This document shows, in pieces, positions 12,683 through 25,221 of a DNA stretch of 64,000 nt. A program made the position numbers and the translations under genes. Within the stretch, counting starts at the first letter, position 1, and each line of letters starts with the position of its first letter. Location: positions 248,001 to 312,000 of the forward strand of contig JAUIRK010001029.1 in assembly GCA_030549495.1 (NCBI GenBank). Reading direction: 5' to 3'. The stretch is from Nectonema munidae. Lineage: Eukaryota; Nematomorpha; Nectonematoida; Nectonematidae. Under the pieces are notes generated by a model. It saw only the letters and a list, made by a program, of their open reading frames with translations. It had not been told where the DNA came from and did not search any database.

Positions 12683-13880
12683 CTAAAGATTCTATATCTT
12701 TTAGAAAAAACTAACCCATTAAATTAAAACATATCAAAATTTTTGATTGCGAAAAAGTTAGTGCCAAAATTTGTAATTCACTTTTATTCTAATTTCTTAA
12801 AGATAATAAATATTCTTTTTAAAAACCTTTCAAAATTTTAGTCTTAAAGGATATGAAGAATGGGGGTGTTGAAAAAATAAACCATCATGTTCGGCCTTGT
12901 ATAAATATCCGTTTAAGATAGGGATGTATCGGATGTGAACTTTTTTGTATCCGCGGATGAGGATATGATAATAGCTATTATAAGCAAAAACAAGTTTTAT
13001 ACTTCTTAAAAAAAACTTTGCGGTATATACAAAAATATTTGATAATTACGGTTGAAACTTAAACGATCGGAGGATATCAAGAGAATGGATGCGGAAATCC
13101 GATACATCTCTCTACTTTGGGAACTAAAGATCTGGAAGATTTGTCAGGTCGCACACACGCAACTTGCGTGTATAACAAATTTATCATAAAATTAACGAAC
13201 TTACTCACAGACAGAAAATGTAAGAAATGCGCAGAGCGGATAATAGGAGAATGTTTCAACGGAAATAAAGAATAGAGATTGAGGGGAGATATCGATTGAT
13301 TCTCTCGATCATGACATTTGGTATTGACCTATTTTTTTCAATTACACTATTTTGCCTATGTCTGCGATCATGAATTCTGTATGAGGGATATTTTGGCATA
13401 TACTAAATATACAAACAGATGTCGCGTTTCCTTGCAAAACGAAGGAAGCTGTTGGCAAGAAGTAATTTTTCGAGTGATGCGTTGGATGTATTTCATGTCA
13501 CTCTGCTAAATCAAAACTTTTCTGGCACTTTATCTCTTTTTTCATACCCACCCTTTGTGATTCGTGCATGTGCCAATTTCAACCAATCATGATTTCCACT
13601 CTTCTTTTTTGGCATACTTTCTTTCCAACATGTTTTGAACATATGTCGTAATATCAGTGAATGAGAAATTTTTTTAAGAATTGCAAAAATGCGACACTGG
13701 TAATTACAGTGTACAATCTAATTTTTTTTGATCTATCAAGCTCTTGATTTTTTTTAAAAAGTTTAGAGCACACAACATCGTTATTATTTTCAAAGAACGT
13801 TAGTCCATTTTCTAGTTTTTTCTAAAAATTTAAATTTTTAGCTTTTTTTGCCTTAATTTTATTATAGTAATAGTGAGCAT
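12683..13880. other. Intergenic stretch, slightly richer in GC around 13.07-13.5 kb
   Basis: No supported gene. The 13.07-13.5 kb part has less extreme base composition and short frames on both strands, but no domain and no good splice pair. Confidence 0.3.
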
Positions 13881-14137
13881 CAGTGGCGGACCCAAGGGGG
13901 GCCTCATGCGCCTAGGCCCCCTATGAAAAATGGCTTCGAAAATTACCCTTACATGTATAAAAAATAAATTTTTGCAATTTATACTTGGCAAAAGAATGTT
14001 AAAAATATTAAAACAGGTAATTGGTGATTTTAAAAGACATAGTACAGATGTCGTATTCTCTGAAGACTTTTAGCAAAATTGCAAAAAAATTAAATAGATT
14101 TCGGCCCCCCTATAAGAAATTTCTTGATCCGCCACTG
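13881..14137. mobile_element. hAT-type MITE with 8-bp target duplication
   Basis: It starts CAGTGGCGGACCCAAGG and ends, in reverse complement, CAGTGGCGGATCAAGAA. The flanking octamers are GTGAGCAT (13873-13880) and GTGAGGAG (14138-14145), a 6/8 match typical of an aged hAT target duplication. There are 257 bp with G- and C-runs next to each end and no coding capacity. A partial second copy lies at about 49349-49413, sharing CCTAGGCCCCCTATGAAAAA and ATGGCTTCGAAAATTACCCT. Confidence 0.75.
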
Positions 14138-14876
14138 GTGAGGAGTGATGATTATAACTTAGGTTAGATAAAAAATCGGCATAAGTAGATAGAATTTGAG
14201 GTTTGTTGAACCTTAGTAAAAAATTTTATTAATTACATTGTATTCTGGATCCTTCATAAATGATGTCAATGTTAGTTGATTTCTTTTTGATACCTCCCTT
14301 ATCATTCAAAGTTAAGTTGATTTGTAAAACACTCATTACCTAAAATTCGAATTTATCAAAAAAAATGTATACCAAACACTCTAAAATGGGGATAAACTAT
14401 ATTTATTTATAAAACATCATTTTTAATAAATATGTTCATTTTGATCAAATGTAAAAAAATATTTATTTAACCAAAATGTTTTGTGTGCGAAATTGCGCCA
14501 AACTTACTTTCATTTCTCATGAAATTCATAGAAATAAAGTTCGCTATATCACATTTTGAACAATAATAATAAACTTGAGATTGGGATACTCCATATCTTG
14601 TTCTTTTAGATTTCTTATCCATGATATGATTTTCACCATTATAGCGAGCTTCATTTGAAATTCTGGAAGCAACTATTTTTCTTTCAAATTCCCTTGTTTT
14701 TGTAATGTTTCTAACACTGCATCTCTTGTAAAATCCAAAGAAACTTTTTTTACCTTCTGAGTTAATATTGTATAAAACTGAAGCGTTGTAGGGAAAAACA
14801 AATGGCTTGTGTTAATAATAACTCTAATATTAAAATCAAGTTTTTGTGTTTAAAAGAGAGGGGGGTTATGTCCTCT

Positions 14877-14970
14877 TTCTCATTTTGAGAGAAGGGATTT
14901 TGTCCAGGGGGAGGGGGGGGGGGCTTTTGTCCGGGGGTACTGTTCGGGGGAGGGGGGGGGGGCTTTGTCC
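14877..14970. repeat. Poly-G tandem repeat
   Basis: Two to three copies of a unit like TTTTGTCCGGGGG followed by a run of G interrupted by single A. The G-runs reach ten or more bases. It abuts the 3' remnant of the LINE and could form G-quadruplexes. The open frames running through it are artefacts. Confidence 0.6.
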
Positions 14971-17190
14971 GGGCCCCAACACAACGATGTTACCATACGC
15001 CAAAATGGGTCTTATGAAAGTTTTATAGAGAAGCGGCGCTGTAGTGACATCAAATACGGAAAAACATTTGTGGACTTTATGAATAACTGAGAAAGCTTTA
15101 GAAACTCTTATAGCAATATTTTCGGAAGAGTCAAGTTTCGAGTTAGTAAGGACGCCTAAATCTTTTTGTGTATCCACTTTTATCAACTTATGTGCTCTAA
15201 TGAAAAAGGATCGATCATTTATTGATCCAATTTGCAAGTGAGTACAGATTAAGTTCCATCCCCCATCTATTGCACCAATGGGGAATATTTATCAAGTCAG
15301 ATTGTAAATTAGATTTAGCATCGTTATTCGATACATTATAAATTTTAATGTCATTTGCAAATACTTTAATCCTGGAGTTCACTAAGTTAAAAAGATCATT
15401 TAGGAAAATGTTGAAAAGAAGGGGTCCTAAGACAGAGCCTTGAGAGACACTACTGATGACTAACTTTTAATCAGAATAACTTCCGTTCACTACAACAATT
15501 TGTTTTCTACCTTCAAGAAAATTGATTAACAAAGCAAGTAAGTTTCCATGAATTCCAAACGATTCTAATTTTTCAGTCAAGTATTTATGTGGTATAGTAT
15601 CGAAGGCTTTGTGAAAATCTTGGTGTATTACATCAATTGTATCATTCAATTCCAATAGATGAACTATATCATTTTGAAATTCAAACAAGTTAGTTGTTGT
15701 AGATTTACCATTCATTAAAACCATGCTGATTCAAATTAAATAGTTGAAAGTTATCTATATGATATATAATTTTTTTTCAGCTAATAATGACTCGAATAAT
15801 TTACAAAAAATTGGAATAAGACTTATAGGTTTGAAGGGTGTGCAGATTATCAAAACCCGTAGATTTAAATTTTTCTAATTTTTCCAACTTAGCGCATATT
15901 GAGTCAGCATACAAATGAACACAGTCTATTGAAATATTGTAGTTGGACAAAGTACCTTAGTTATTATAAGTGTAGGCTGATTGGAAAAGACTGAACGCAT
16001 TTGCTAAAAAAGTATTCACTAAACACATTTGCTTTTTCAATATCAGTCCTCGTAGGAGATTCATTGTCTCCAATCGATTCAGTAAAATTATTTGTTTTAC
16101 ATTTTGGTTTATATAAGACCAAACTTTTTTAGGATTTTTATTTTAGTTAGAAAAAAGTTCTTTTCATGAGAGATCTTCGCTTTACGCGTTCATTTCTTAA
16201 AGAATTCCATATTTGCCGGTATTTTTTTAATAAATATTTGAGCTTAAGTTTGATAAAACTGTTAAAAAGTTTTTTCCTTTTTCTAATAAGAGTTTTAATC
16301 CTAGTGTTAAAGTAGTCATGAAATTTTTATAGGGGAATAAATTTACCTTTGGAAAAGGTAAAAAAATGCGAGTTTAAAAATTTTACAGCATGCCAGTCAA
16401 TTTTTGCCGAGACAAAATTGATCATGTCATAGTTCCCAGCCTGAAGATTTTTTAGTAAAAGAGGCATTGGTACTAGTATTTACTAATAGGTTGAAGCTGA
16501 TACATAGGTGATCACTTTTAATGAGAGATCACTTTTAAATCTCAAAAAAGAAATTAATTCAGGAACATCAGTAAGTCAAGAATTGCCCAACAGAATTTCC
16601 AATTCAAGTTGTTTTGGATACAAGCTGAGAAAAACACTTTTCCTGCAAATAATTGATAAGTTTTGATGTTTGCGAGTAGTACAGTGATGAGAAGCCCATT
16701 CAATTTCAGGGTGATTGAAATCTCCTAGAATTATAATGTTATTTTTAGAGAAATTAGTGTGGACTAAAGAAGAGTAATTATTTCGTAGGAAGAATCAAGG
16801 AAAATGGTATTCGGACTTATTAAAGAGTACCCTCAATGTAAGATATTGAATAAACTTAGGAGGGAACAAATCACTGATACCATATGAAACATCTTTACTC
16901 AAATAAAATATTGTTCCTCTAGTATTCATTGAAAGATTGGAATAGGTGGAAAAGTTGTAAAGCGTTTTAAAAACTTTTATATGATAGAGAGAAGGATCAC
17001 AGTAGGCTTTTTTTGGAAGAACTCCTCCAGTCACTGCAGCAACTATAAATTTATTGTCATTTAGAAGATAAGACAATTCGCCTGCTTTGCTGAGTAATTG
17101 ATTAGCGTTTGTATGAAAAATAGATACATGACTTGAGTAAGTGCTTCTTTCTAAATTAGACAAAGCTGAAGAGAAGAAGTCTATAGCATA
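14970..17190 (-). mobile_element. Degenerate non-LTR retrotransposon (LINE, Jockey/CR1-like)
   Basis: Read on the minus strand, 17163-16795 carries an APE-type endonuclease N-terminus (SIFHTNANQLLSK, AAVTGGVLP, YHIKVFKTLYNFS). 15724-15467 carries reverse-transcriptase block 3-4 (DFHKAFDTIPHKYLTEKL, LLALLINFLEGRKQ). A broken stretch follows with QGSVLGPLLFNIFLNDL and a catalytic box reading FANDIK instead of the usual F/YADDT. 15237-14990 carries the RT C-terminus (KDLGVLTNSKL, SKAFSVIHKV, LLYKTFIRPILAYGN). Several stops and frameshifts are present and the second catalytic Asp is Asn, so it cannot be active. Its 3' end is replaced by the poly-G repeat, and a hAT remnant sits at its 5' end. Confidence 0.8.
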
Positions 17191-17199
17191 ACTACTGTA

Positions 17200-17591
17200 C
17201 AGTGGGAGATCCAGAAATCTTTTGTGGGGGGGGGGGGTATACTAATATTATCAAAATATTTTACACATTTTATTAGGGAAGAAATTTGAAAACGTATGTA
17301 AAATAAATGATTAAAATTATATTACAAAGTCTTTTCTTCTTTCTTTTTGCTTTGAAAATCGATCAATGACTTCATCAATTTTGATTTCTATTTTAGGGTG
17401 GAGGTACATGAGAGCAAGTCTTGTTAGTCTCTCGTCGCTCATACGATTACGTAAATAGTTCTTTAAAATTCTTAAAGAACTAAAAGCTCTTTCTGCTGAA
17501 CTATTTTTTTCTTGAATAGATTGCTGGTGGGGGGGGGGGGGGTATGCATCCCCCTATACCCCCCCCCCCTCTCGGTTCATCCCTGCTACTG
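17200..17591 (-). mobile_element. hAT deletion derivative keeping the C-terminal dimerisation domain
   Basis: The ends are CAGTGGGAGATCCAG and, in reverse complement, CAGTAGCAGGGATG, followed by G-runs. Between them the minus strand at about 17520-17325 reads NSSAERAFSSLRILKNYLR, then DERLTRLALMYLHPKIEIKI and DEVIDRFSKQKERRKD. This is the hAT dimerisation (hATC) region of the ZMYM/DUF4371-associated type. Only this part of the transposase remains. Confidence 0.65.
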
Positions 17592-17749
17592 TATCGACTT
17601 TTTCCATTACTTTTCTCTTTATAATTTTCAAATCTTTTCAATTTTCACCTGAGACTACGTATTTAAATGAATCATCATTTTTGTCTTGATTTTTTGTATA
17701 TGCTTCAAGCTTCATGGATTTAATTGCATCCCTTTCTACTTGATTGAAA

Positions 17750-18130
17750 GGTCCTCGGACATTTCGCCCCATAAACATTTTGCCCCATTATTTTCATAAG
17801 ACAGTTCGTCCCATGGACAATTCGCCCCATTATTTTCATAAGAGAGTTTGTCCCATTATTTTCATAAGACATTTTGTCTCATGGACAATTCGCCTCACTA
17901 TTTTCATAAAACAATTTGCCCCATTATTTTCATAAAATAATTCGCCTCATAATTTTCATAAGCGCATTTGCCTCATGCTCAATTTGCCCCATTATTTTTA
18001 TAAGAGAATGCGCTCTATTATTTTTATAAAACCTCTAGTAATTTAATAGAGATAAAATAAACAAGAATATAAAATTTTTTAATAATTTTACACATATAAT
18101 AAACAAAGATGGATGAAACAAATAGCCTAT
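17750..18130. mobile_element. Iterated-terminus MITE, partial copy (CATTTCGCCCC family)
   Basis: It begins GGTCCTCGGACATTTCGCCC. About 260 bp of tandem repeats follow, built from the modules ATTATTTTCATAAGA and CATTTTGCCCCATGGACAAT. The downstream sequence at 18040-18130 matches 23405-23510. The right terminus present in the second copy (23515-23535) is missing here. The ORF at 17744-17935 is a repeat artefact. Confidence 0.65.
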
Positions 18131-18420
18131 TTCTCTGTTTTCACCTTGAACTAAATTTAGAGCACCATTCAAGCTCAACTCTATTCAGTCTTCCATGATA
18201 AAGTATTTAGAAGTTGTAAAATAAAGGCAATAAGAAACAAGGCGACTTCAGTAAAAGAAGTAGATAGGATTTACTAAATTTGAAAATGAATTTGAAAAGT
18301 TTAAAGCAAATGAACTGGAAGTATGTAGTGTGTCGCGATATTTAAATATCTATATAAATATATGTATGCATAGAAATTATACGGTTCCTAGTCAAAATCC
18401 TTAAAGTCACTGCTACCTTA

Positions 18421-18740
18421 GTTTTCGAGGATTTTGTTTGCGGAGATCTTCGTTTTTGGGGATTTTGGTTGCGGACATTTTGGTTTTCGGAGATTTGGGT
18501 AGAGGAGATTCTGAGTAGATGCTGATTATATTGGTACTGTTCAAAAACTCCCCTTCAGAAATTCCTCTTTCAAAAATCCCGACTTTAAAAATGCCTCTTT
18601 CAAAAACCCCGACTTTAAAAATCCCCCTTTCAAAAATGAAACTTTCAAAATGCCCCTTTAAAAATCGGACTTTTAAAAATCGCCCGTTTTAAAATTGGCC
18701 AAATCAAAAATCTCCTTTTCAAAAACTTTCATGCGAAATG
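18421..18740. repeat. Array of 14-16-bp repeats (CTTTCAAAAATCCCC), probable MULE terminus
   Basis: 18541-18735 is a run of about twelve imperfect units alternating CTTTCAAAAATCCC and GACTTTAAAAATCCCC. A second, G-rich array at 18421-18510 (GGATTTTGGTTGCGGA) precedes it and looks partly complementary. A MULE transposase fragment lies 450 bp away, so by analogy with the element at 52420-54188 this may be its terminal array. Confidence 0.5.
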
Positions 18741-19189
18741 TCTATTTCCTAAAATCAAAGAAATTTATATTTAATGTCCTTTTGGATCCTAATTATGGTT
18801 ATAATCTTAATGAAATTTAAAAATACTTTTTACCTTTGCAACCACTAAGAACACATATTTCTTAGAAATATTTTATACTCGCAGATGAGTAGTTATTTCA
18901 TTTTATAAATGAAAGCTAAAATATTATTTAAATAAAATCATGAAATACAAAAAAACGATCAAAATTTCATATAAAACATTTTATTTAAACACTTATAGTA
19001 AAATTGACTGAAAAGAAATTTTTCATAAATTTAGGCTCTCCAAATTTCTTTTCAAAAATGTGATGAAATCGGAAAATATTTGAAGTATATTGACTGTTAG
19101 TTTCTGAAAAAAATAAAATCTTAAAACTTACAAGTTTTAAAACAAAGATGAGAATGTTTACTTTTAAAGTTGAACAGCTTGTAAAAATT

Positions 19190-19643
19190 CATCCATGTTA
19201 ATGCTGTTGTTATAGTTAGAGCATATTCTTTTTAATCGTTCATGCAGGTAAACATATTTTCTTTTTGTTTGATTCCTTTGAATATTTCCAACTTGAAACG
19301 AGAAAATTTTTGAAGATGTAATATTTTGTTCAAGTTGAAGAGCCTCGATTATCTTATAAATGGGCCTGAAAGAAGATGGAACAATTTTTTAAATCGTGAA
19401 TTCCATCCTTCACATATATTAATTGTTCTTGGTTTTTTTGCAATGATTTAAAAGCATAATACAACGTTTCTTCATGTACATTCCAAAGTTTCGGGTCAAA
19501 TTTAAAACCAACCCTTCTAAGAAGAAGACGTTCATTGTGGATTCTAGTTCTATAGCTTCCAAAAATATAATTTTTTTAAAATAATCGAATACCTCATTAA
19601 CTCCATCTGATAGATTTAACTCTAATAGTTCAATTCCCATCAT
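19190..19643 (-). pseudogene. MULE transposase C-terminal fragment
   Basis: The minus strand shows the MULE C-terminal pattern in broken frames. An equivalent of the LWN..ERV..GLPRTNN segment is at 19419-19643. About 19440-19190 follows, with VPSSFRPIYKIIEALQLEQN, a KIFSFQVGNIQRNQTKRKYV-like stretch and DEFLQ. Compare the better preserved MULE at 52.4-54.2 kb. No N-terminal half was found, so this is a truncated relic. Confidence 0.5.
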
Positions 19644-20255
19644 TAATATAGGTAAAAACGCTATTGAAATTATTTTGCCAATAAAACCATGGATATTTTC
19701 ATCATTTCTGCTTAATTGTAAGAAATTTTAATCTTTATATGTCTTAAATAGTTTACAGTCAACTCGCACCAACCAACTCGCCCTATTGTTTTACCAACTC
19801 AAACAAACTAACCACCCAAATACCAACTAATTGATTAAAAAATAAATGTAGTGACTTGGTAAAAGTGATTTCATGTGAGTTTACCAGACTCCATTTTTAA
19901 TATTATTCTAACTCAGATTCGCCTATGATAAATAATTTTAAGGAGTAAAATTAACCATTTAAAAATCTTAACCAAAAACGCGTGTACTCTTTGTGTAAAA
20001 AGAAACTTACTTTTTGGAAAACTCTTAAAATTGAAAAGTTTTTGATTAAAATAACCTCAAATATTGTGTTAAGTATCTGCTAATATAATTTAGTAAATTG
20101 TACCTTTTTCTCTGTACTGTAAAACTTTTCGCATGAAACCGGGGCGCTTAAATTATATTCTTAAAATATTTTTAAATAGGAAGTTATTTAGGTAATTAGT
20201 TAGGCAATTAGAATGTTAAGAGAAAATTAATGAAATTCAATGCTATTTAAATGTA

Positions 20256-20987
20256 TAGCATTTTCACTTTAAGTTCGTCTTTTTCATTTTAAACGCATCT
20301 ATTATATTCAAAATCTTGCTTAGTTTTTTCTGTTATATTTATACTTTAAGGTTGTCCTTTTTTTGCTTTAACTTAGCCATTTTTCACTTCAAATTCGTCC
20401 TTTTTTTTTAAGTTTGTATTTTTTCCAATTAAAGTTCGTCTTTTTTCATGTTTTTTTACTTCATTAATTTTAAAGTTTCAAAACAATTAAACCAATTTTA
20501 TTATATGAAATGTAAAAATTAGATAAAAAATTTATTTTATGAAAATGATTTAAAATGTGTAAGTTTTTAAAAAACATGTTTATACTTTTAAAAATAAACA
20601 TTTATTGTCAAATTGAAAAAATTAAAATCCAAGCCACTCACAGGTTGATGCTTTACTTTATCATGCGACGAAGGGTTTGACTTATTATTATTATTATCAG
20701 GAGACGAAGAAGTTTGTATTTTGCTTTTAGTTTATTTTATTTCATCAAAATTTAAGAAAAATAGCATTTTATTACTTGCACAAGACAAATTCGACATTTC
20801 ATCTCCAGAGTTAAACTTTGAAAAGCTAACATATAAATATGTTTCAAATATAAAAAACAAATTTCTAACAATGAATAAAAACTAAAGTAAAAAAAGACAA
20901 ACCTAAAGTAAAAAAGGACGAACTTAAAGTGAAAAAAGACGGATTTAAAGTGAAAAAGGACGAACTTAAAGTAAGAATGGTATATTA
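20256..20987. mobile_element. Complete iterated-terminus MITE (GACGAACTTAAAGTG family)
   Basis: The left end TAGCATTTTCACTTTAAG and the reverse complement of the right end, TACCATTCTTACTTTAAG, are inverted copies. Both continue as tandem arrays of about 22 bp with core ACTTTAAGTTCGTCCTTTTT: left array 20264-20450, right array 20882-20972. The internal 430 bp is AT-rich and has no transposase. It is a non-autonomous element whose inverted termini are themselves tandem repeats. Confidence 0.65.
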
Positions 20988-20999
20988 TTAAAGTTTTCA

Positions 21000-22380
21000 G
21001 GATTAAAATTTATTTTTGCATATTAAAAAAATGCGTTTGTCTGTGCTCCATACTATAGTCAAAAAGTGGTAGTAGTACAGAAATTTAACATTCTAATTTG
21101 TGCAAGTTTAAAGATTTGATTCATTAAGAAAAACATGCTCATTTAATATTTTGAATTTTTACATATCTTAAGGTAGCAACTGATTTTGCCTCTTTTTTAC
21201 AAAGCTTCCCACAATGTGTGCTTTTAAAATACTAAATTTTAAAGCTAAAACCTTTTATTTTTTTTTAATTTTTGAAAAAAACATTATAACAAATTAAAAA
21301 TTTGTTAGCATTATGATGCTATACTTTTCATATTCTCTGATGACAGTAGTTTCAAATTTGAGATTAAATCTATGTTTTCAAATCTCTATCATTTTTCTAA
21401 TAATAAACTTATCTTCTTTCTTTCAAACTTTTGCATTTTCTCCCTTATATTTAAATGTATTTATATAAAATTGTGTTTTTAACTTTAACATGTTTTATTA
21501 AAATGATAGAAATAGATTCAGTTTTTTTATTCCAAATAACAAATGATTAGCGAGTGTGAAATTAAGAATATTAAAAACAATGCCATCAGCCATCTTCCTA
21601 GCAAGGTAAGTATACCAATTTGTCTTGGCAGACTTTGTCTCCTTGTAAAAATTATTTCAGGTTTTTTGAAGAACTAAAATCAATTTCTTGTTGAGTATGC
21701 ATTGAAGAAAACAAATTACTTACTTTATTTTTCTTAGAACATAAAGATACCATTGTGCAAACATATTCATATTCAAATACTCAATAACAGCTTCTTTTTT
21801 TTAGCTGAACAAAAATATACAGGAAGCTCTGATCTCTTCGGTTTAGTACCAAATAAAGTCAATGTCTTCTCGCGAACCAACACAATATTAGTTGAAGTTA
21901 TGTTTCATTCATAAAGGAAGATCATAGCATAAGATAGAAGATCTTATGGTTGATTATCTTCGGGGATGTAGGCAGAAGAATATGAGCTTGTGGAGTAAAT
22001 TTAACATAAAATAGAATGTCGAAAAAAAACATGAGCATTTTGTTCAGTTTGATGACTTAATGTGCATTGAACCCTAATAGGCATGCCAAGATATTATTTG
22101 TAAGCTTCACACAATTTTGGATACTGTCAAAAGAGAAATTCTTGCTTTTGCCATAATGAATCTACCACAAATGAAGTAGAATGGATGTGAATATGCGTAG
22201 CAGCCTCTCGATACAACTTTTAAGAAGATTTAAACCTTCTTGCAAACTTATTTGAAAATCATTTGAAAATAGTATTATTTTGAAGAAAGATAAATTACTG
22301 AATTAAATGTTTAACCTGAAAGGCAAAGTTCAGAGATGGGGAGCAAGTGCCTCAAGACATTCGGCCTTTGACAAATTCAG
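21000..22380. other. AT-rich stretch, no gene seen
   Basis: No domain, tRNA or clear repeat recognised. Confidence 0.35.
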
Positions 22381-22541
22381 CCTTAATCCTATTAGTGCTG
22401 GGGGGGGGGGGCGTAAAAACTTCAGGGGCGCACATCCGGGGGGCGGGGCGAAAATGACCTTCCCCCCCCCCCCCCCCCCCCCAACCCAATAATTTTCTAT
22501 AAGTAAGAGTTGCTGCTTTATAAAACATGTATAATGATCGC

Positions 22542-22740
22542 CAGTGTTCTAACTAGGCTGGGGCATGAGGGGCCGTGCCCACACTACTATGTACCGCATG
22601 GTGCCCCCATGCGTCTTATGCGATATCAGTTTTTCAAAATTTCTCCAATGAAAGGATTAAGAAAGTATAAATAATGTTGAGCAAGTTTTTTGTTTTTAAA
22701 TTGTGCCCCTTCTATCAACTTTTTTTTGGCTACACCACTG
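22542..22740. mobile_element. hAT-type MITE
   Basis: It starts CAGTGTTCTAACTAGG and ends, in reverse complement, CAGTGGTGTAGCCAAA, the common hAT terminal pattern. It is 199 bp, non-coding, with a GGGGC/GCCCC motif near each end. No good 8-bp duplication remains, so it is old or the ends have been altered. Confidence 0.5.
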
Positions 22741-23231
22741 CTTCTGTCTAATTTGCATTTAGAGTTAAGTTAAAATAGTTTTCAATCTTTATAATAAAAT
22801 AATTTCAATTTTATTTCAACAAAAGTCACTTAATCTTTATCACTACGTTTGCTACATTTTGTAACATTTGAAAACTTTAATTTTTCAAGTCAAGAAATTT
22901 TTTTCAATAGTTATTTGGGAATGAATATTTTGATTATCTATTCAGTTTAAAAGCACGAATACTCTATTTGCTTAATATTTGAGCAGAGATATTTTTTTAT
23001 AATGTTCGATTGTTAAATTTTATAAGTAACACTGTACATAATCAAATCACTTTTTTTAAGAAAATTTGTTGATTATTATAATAAAAATATAGTATCGAAA
23101 CAAAATGTTTCAGTTGTTAAAAATGTACTTGATCTATTTATGACAGCTGTCAGAATTTTATTTGTAGACAGAAATATTCAAAAAAAACGCAATGATTTTC
23201 TTTTCTCGTATGCTTTGATTTATGTTAGTTT

Positions 23232-23535
23232 GGTCCTCGGACATTTCGCCCCATTATTTTCATAAAAAAGTTTGTCCCATGGACAATTCGCCCCATTATT
23301 TTCATAAGACATTTTGTTTCATGGAAAATTCGCCCCGTTATTTTCATAAGACATTTTGTCTCATGAACAATTCTAAAAAATTAAGAGATAAATTGATTAA
23401 TTTGAAATAATTTAATATTGATAAAATAAACAAAAATATAAAATTTTTTAATAATTTTACACATATAATAAGCAAAGATGGATGAAATTAATAGCCTATG
23501 AGACAATTTGTCATGGGGCAAAATGTCTGTCGACC
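23232..23535. mobile_element. Complete iterated-terminus MITE (CATTTCGCCCC family)
   Basis: The left end GGTCCTCGGACATTTCGCCC is followed by three to four tandem modules (CCCATTATTTTCATAAGACA plus CATGGACAATTCG). The right end is, in reverse complement, GGTCGACAGACATTTTGCCC. This gives TIRs around a 304-bp element. The flanks GTTAGTTT and GTTATTTA match at 6/8 and may be a target duplication. It shares its interior with 18040-18130. Confidence 0.65.
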
Positions 23536-24419
23536 GTTATTTAAATAATTTTTTAATTATAAGGGCTAGTAGCTACTTAAACGTTGGCTTTTGCTGCTTA
23601 TAAAAAGTTGAAAATATCAAATAAACTCTAATTCTTTATGCCTCCTATTATTTTTAAATTATTCTGAGAACAGACGGTTGCATTTAATAGTGAAAATTGC
23701 TTTATTAGTTTATTTTGTTTCCTTTCTCTCTTATGTTAATTATGTAGCAAATTTTTCAATTTTGAGTAAAAGGTAAGGTGCAGCGGATGTATTTTCATTG
23801 ACTAGGTACTGATGTACCGCTTATGTCAAACTCTGAACAAATTCGTATCGATGAGCTATGTCCATCATCTCAACCAACCTGCCATGCCACACATAGAGTA
23901 TGCTGTAGGGGATACGTCAAATTAGTTTTCAAAAAACTTAAATTATGCTCTAAAATTTTTTAGTTTTTGTTGAAGCTATATAACTTTTTCTGATAGACTT
24001 TTTTTCCCTAAAAGTTATTATAAAAGGCAAATCATTGCAAAATGTTGACAGTTATTTTACTTTTTGTAGCTTGTATCAATTTAGCTTTTAAACTATTTTT
24101 GAATGATGCTGAGTAAAATGAAATAATGCGATCTTAATTTTTTGTTTTATTTTTGTTTGCACAATTATAACTTCGTTTTATACCCTTGCCCCTGAATCAA
24201 TCACATTTTTTCATACATCGCAGGGTGTCAGACTCTTTGCCTTTAGACTACATTCACTCATATAAAACTATCCAACCTTCAGTTATTTGTTTTTTCTATG
24301 AATCAAATATCCTTTTATCAATTCCAGTAATGTGCCTGGTAGACTACTTCATTTTTCAAATGAAAAGCCTATTCCACCCCCTAACATTTTCAGATTTTTT
24401 AAACTAGTGTATATTCGAT

Positions 24420-24976
24420 GGTTGTAGGTAAAAATGCCTCCAGAAAATATGCCCCCGAAATAAATGCCCCAATTAAAAAGTAGGAAAAAATGCCCCATAA
24501 TTTTTGATTTTCAGGATTTTTTTAATTATATAAATATTTTTATTTGGTACCGTTTTTGAAAGGCTAAATTTCTAAAATTTCTTAATCTATAGGGTTTTTT
24601 CTTTATAAAGTTCTTGAAAACAATAGCAAAGGTGCAGATTTGTGGGAATGTGTCTTAAAATCAATTAAAATACAAATTATATTTAGAAAGTGTTCTGATA
24701 CACACAAAGTCCAAAAATATTTGCTGTTTTATAAAAAAAATTTTTGTATTTAAAAAATTGTCGTATGCTGAGTTTTTTAGTTTACTTTAATTAAATTTTA
24801 AATGTTTTAGATGAAAAGTTAACTTTTTTTTTACAAAAAATCTTTATTTGACATATCTTTTTTAAAAATTTTAATTAATAATTTTTTGAATTTTTTTGTG
24901 TTGGAGCATTTTTTCCTACTTTTTAATTGGGGGCATTTTTTCCTACTTTTTAATTGGGGGCATTTTTTCTGCGCAC
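24420..24976. mobile_element. 557-bp iterated-terminus MITE with perfect 10-bp target duplication
   Basis: TATATTCGAT is duplicated exactly at 24410-24419 and 24977-24986. The ends carry inverted tandem modules: left AAAAATGCC and ATGCCCCAATTAAAAAGTAG; right two copies of CTACTTTTTAATTGGGGGCA. A paralogous segment at 35750-35790 has the flanking sequence uninterrupted (CTATATTCTGCAAAC) and so preserves an empty site. A 10-bp duplication fits the Mutator (MULE) range of 8-11 bp. There is no coding capacity. Confidence 0.75.
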
Positions 24977-24986
24977 TATATTCGAT

Positions 24987-25221
24987 ATGCAAATTTAATT
25001 AAAATATTTTCGCTGGAAGTATAGTATTTAAATTCACCAATTTTGTAAAAAAAATATAAAGTAGTCTTATAAATTTAGGACTTTAGGTATGCGCTGAATA
25101 CACTGTATTTTAAAGGATTGCTTGAATATTTGATCTCCCGTGGTATTTCCAGATCACTAATTTTGAAAATTGCAAGAAAAAAATTTCGCCCCCCAATAAT
25201 TTTGAGGATGTGCGCCCCTGC
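24987..25221. repeat. Host repeat unit copy A (carrier of the MITE above)
   Basis: From GCAAATTTAATTAAAATATT to GAGGATGTGCGCCCCTGC. The same text recurs at 35765-36086 and 48900-49130. The right end, read in reverse complement, also occurs at 22431-22446 (CAGGGGCGCACATCC), linking this repeat to the TTAA composite's left end. Confidence 0.6.

Noticed and set aside
14846-15028. Gly-rich ORF
   Set aside because: Translation of the poly-G tandem repeat.
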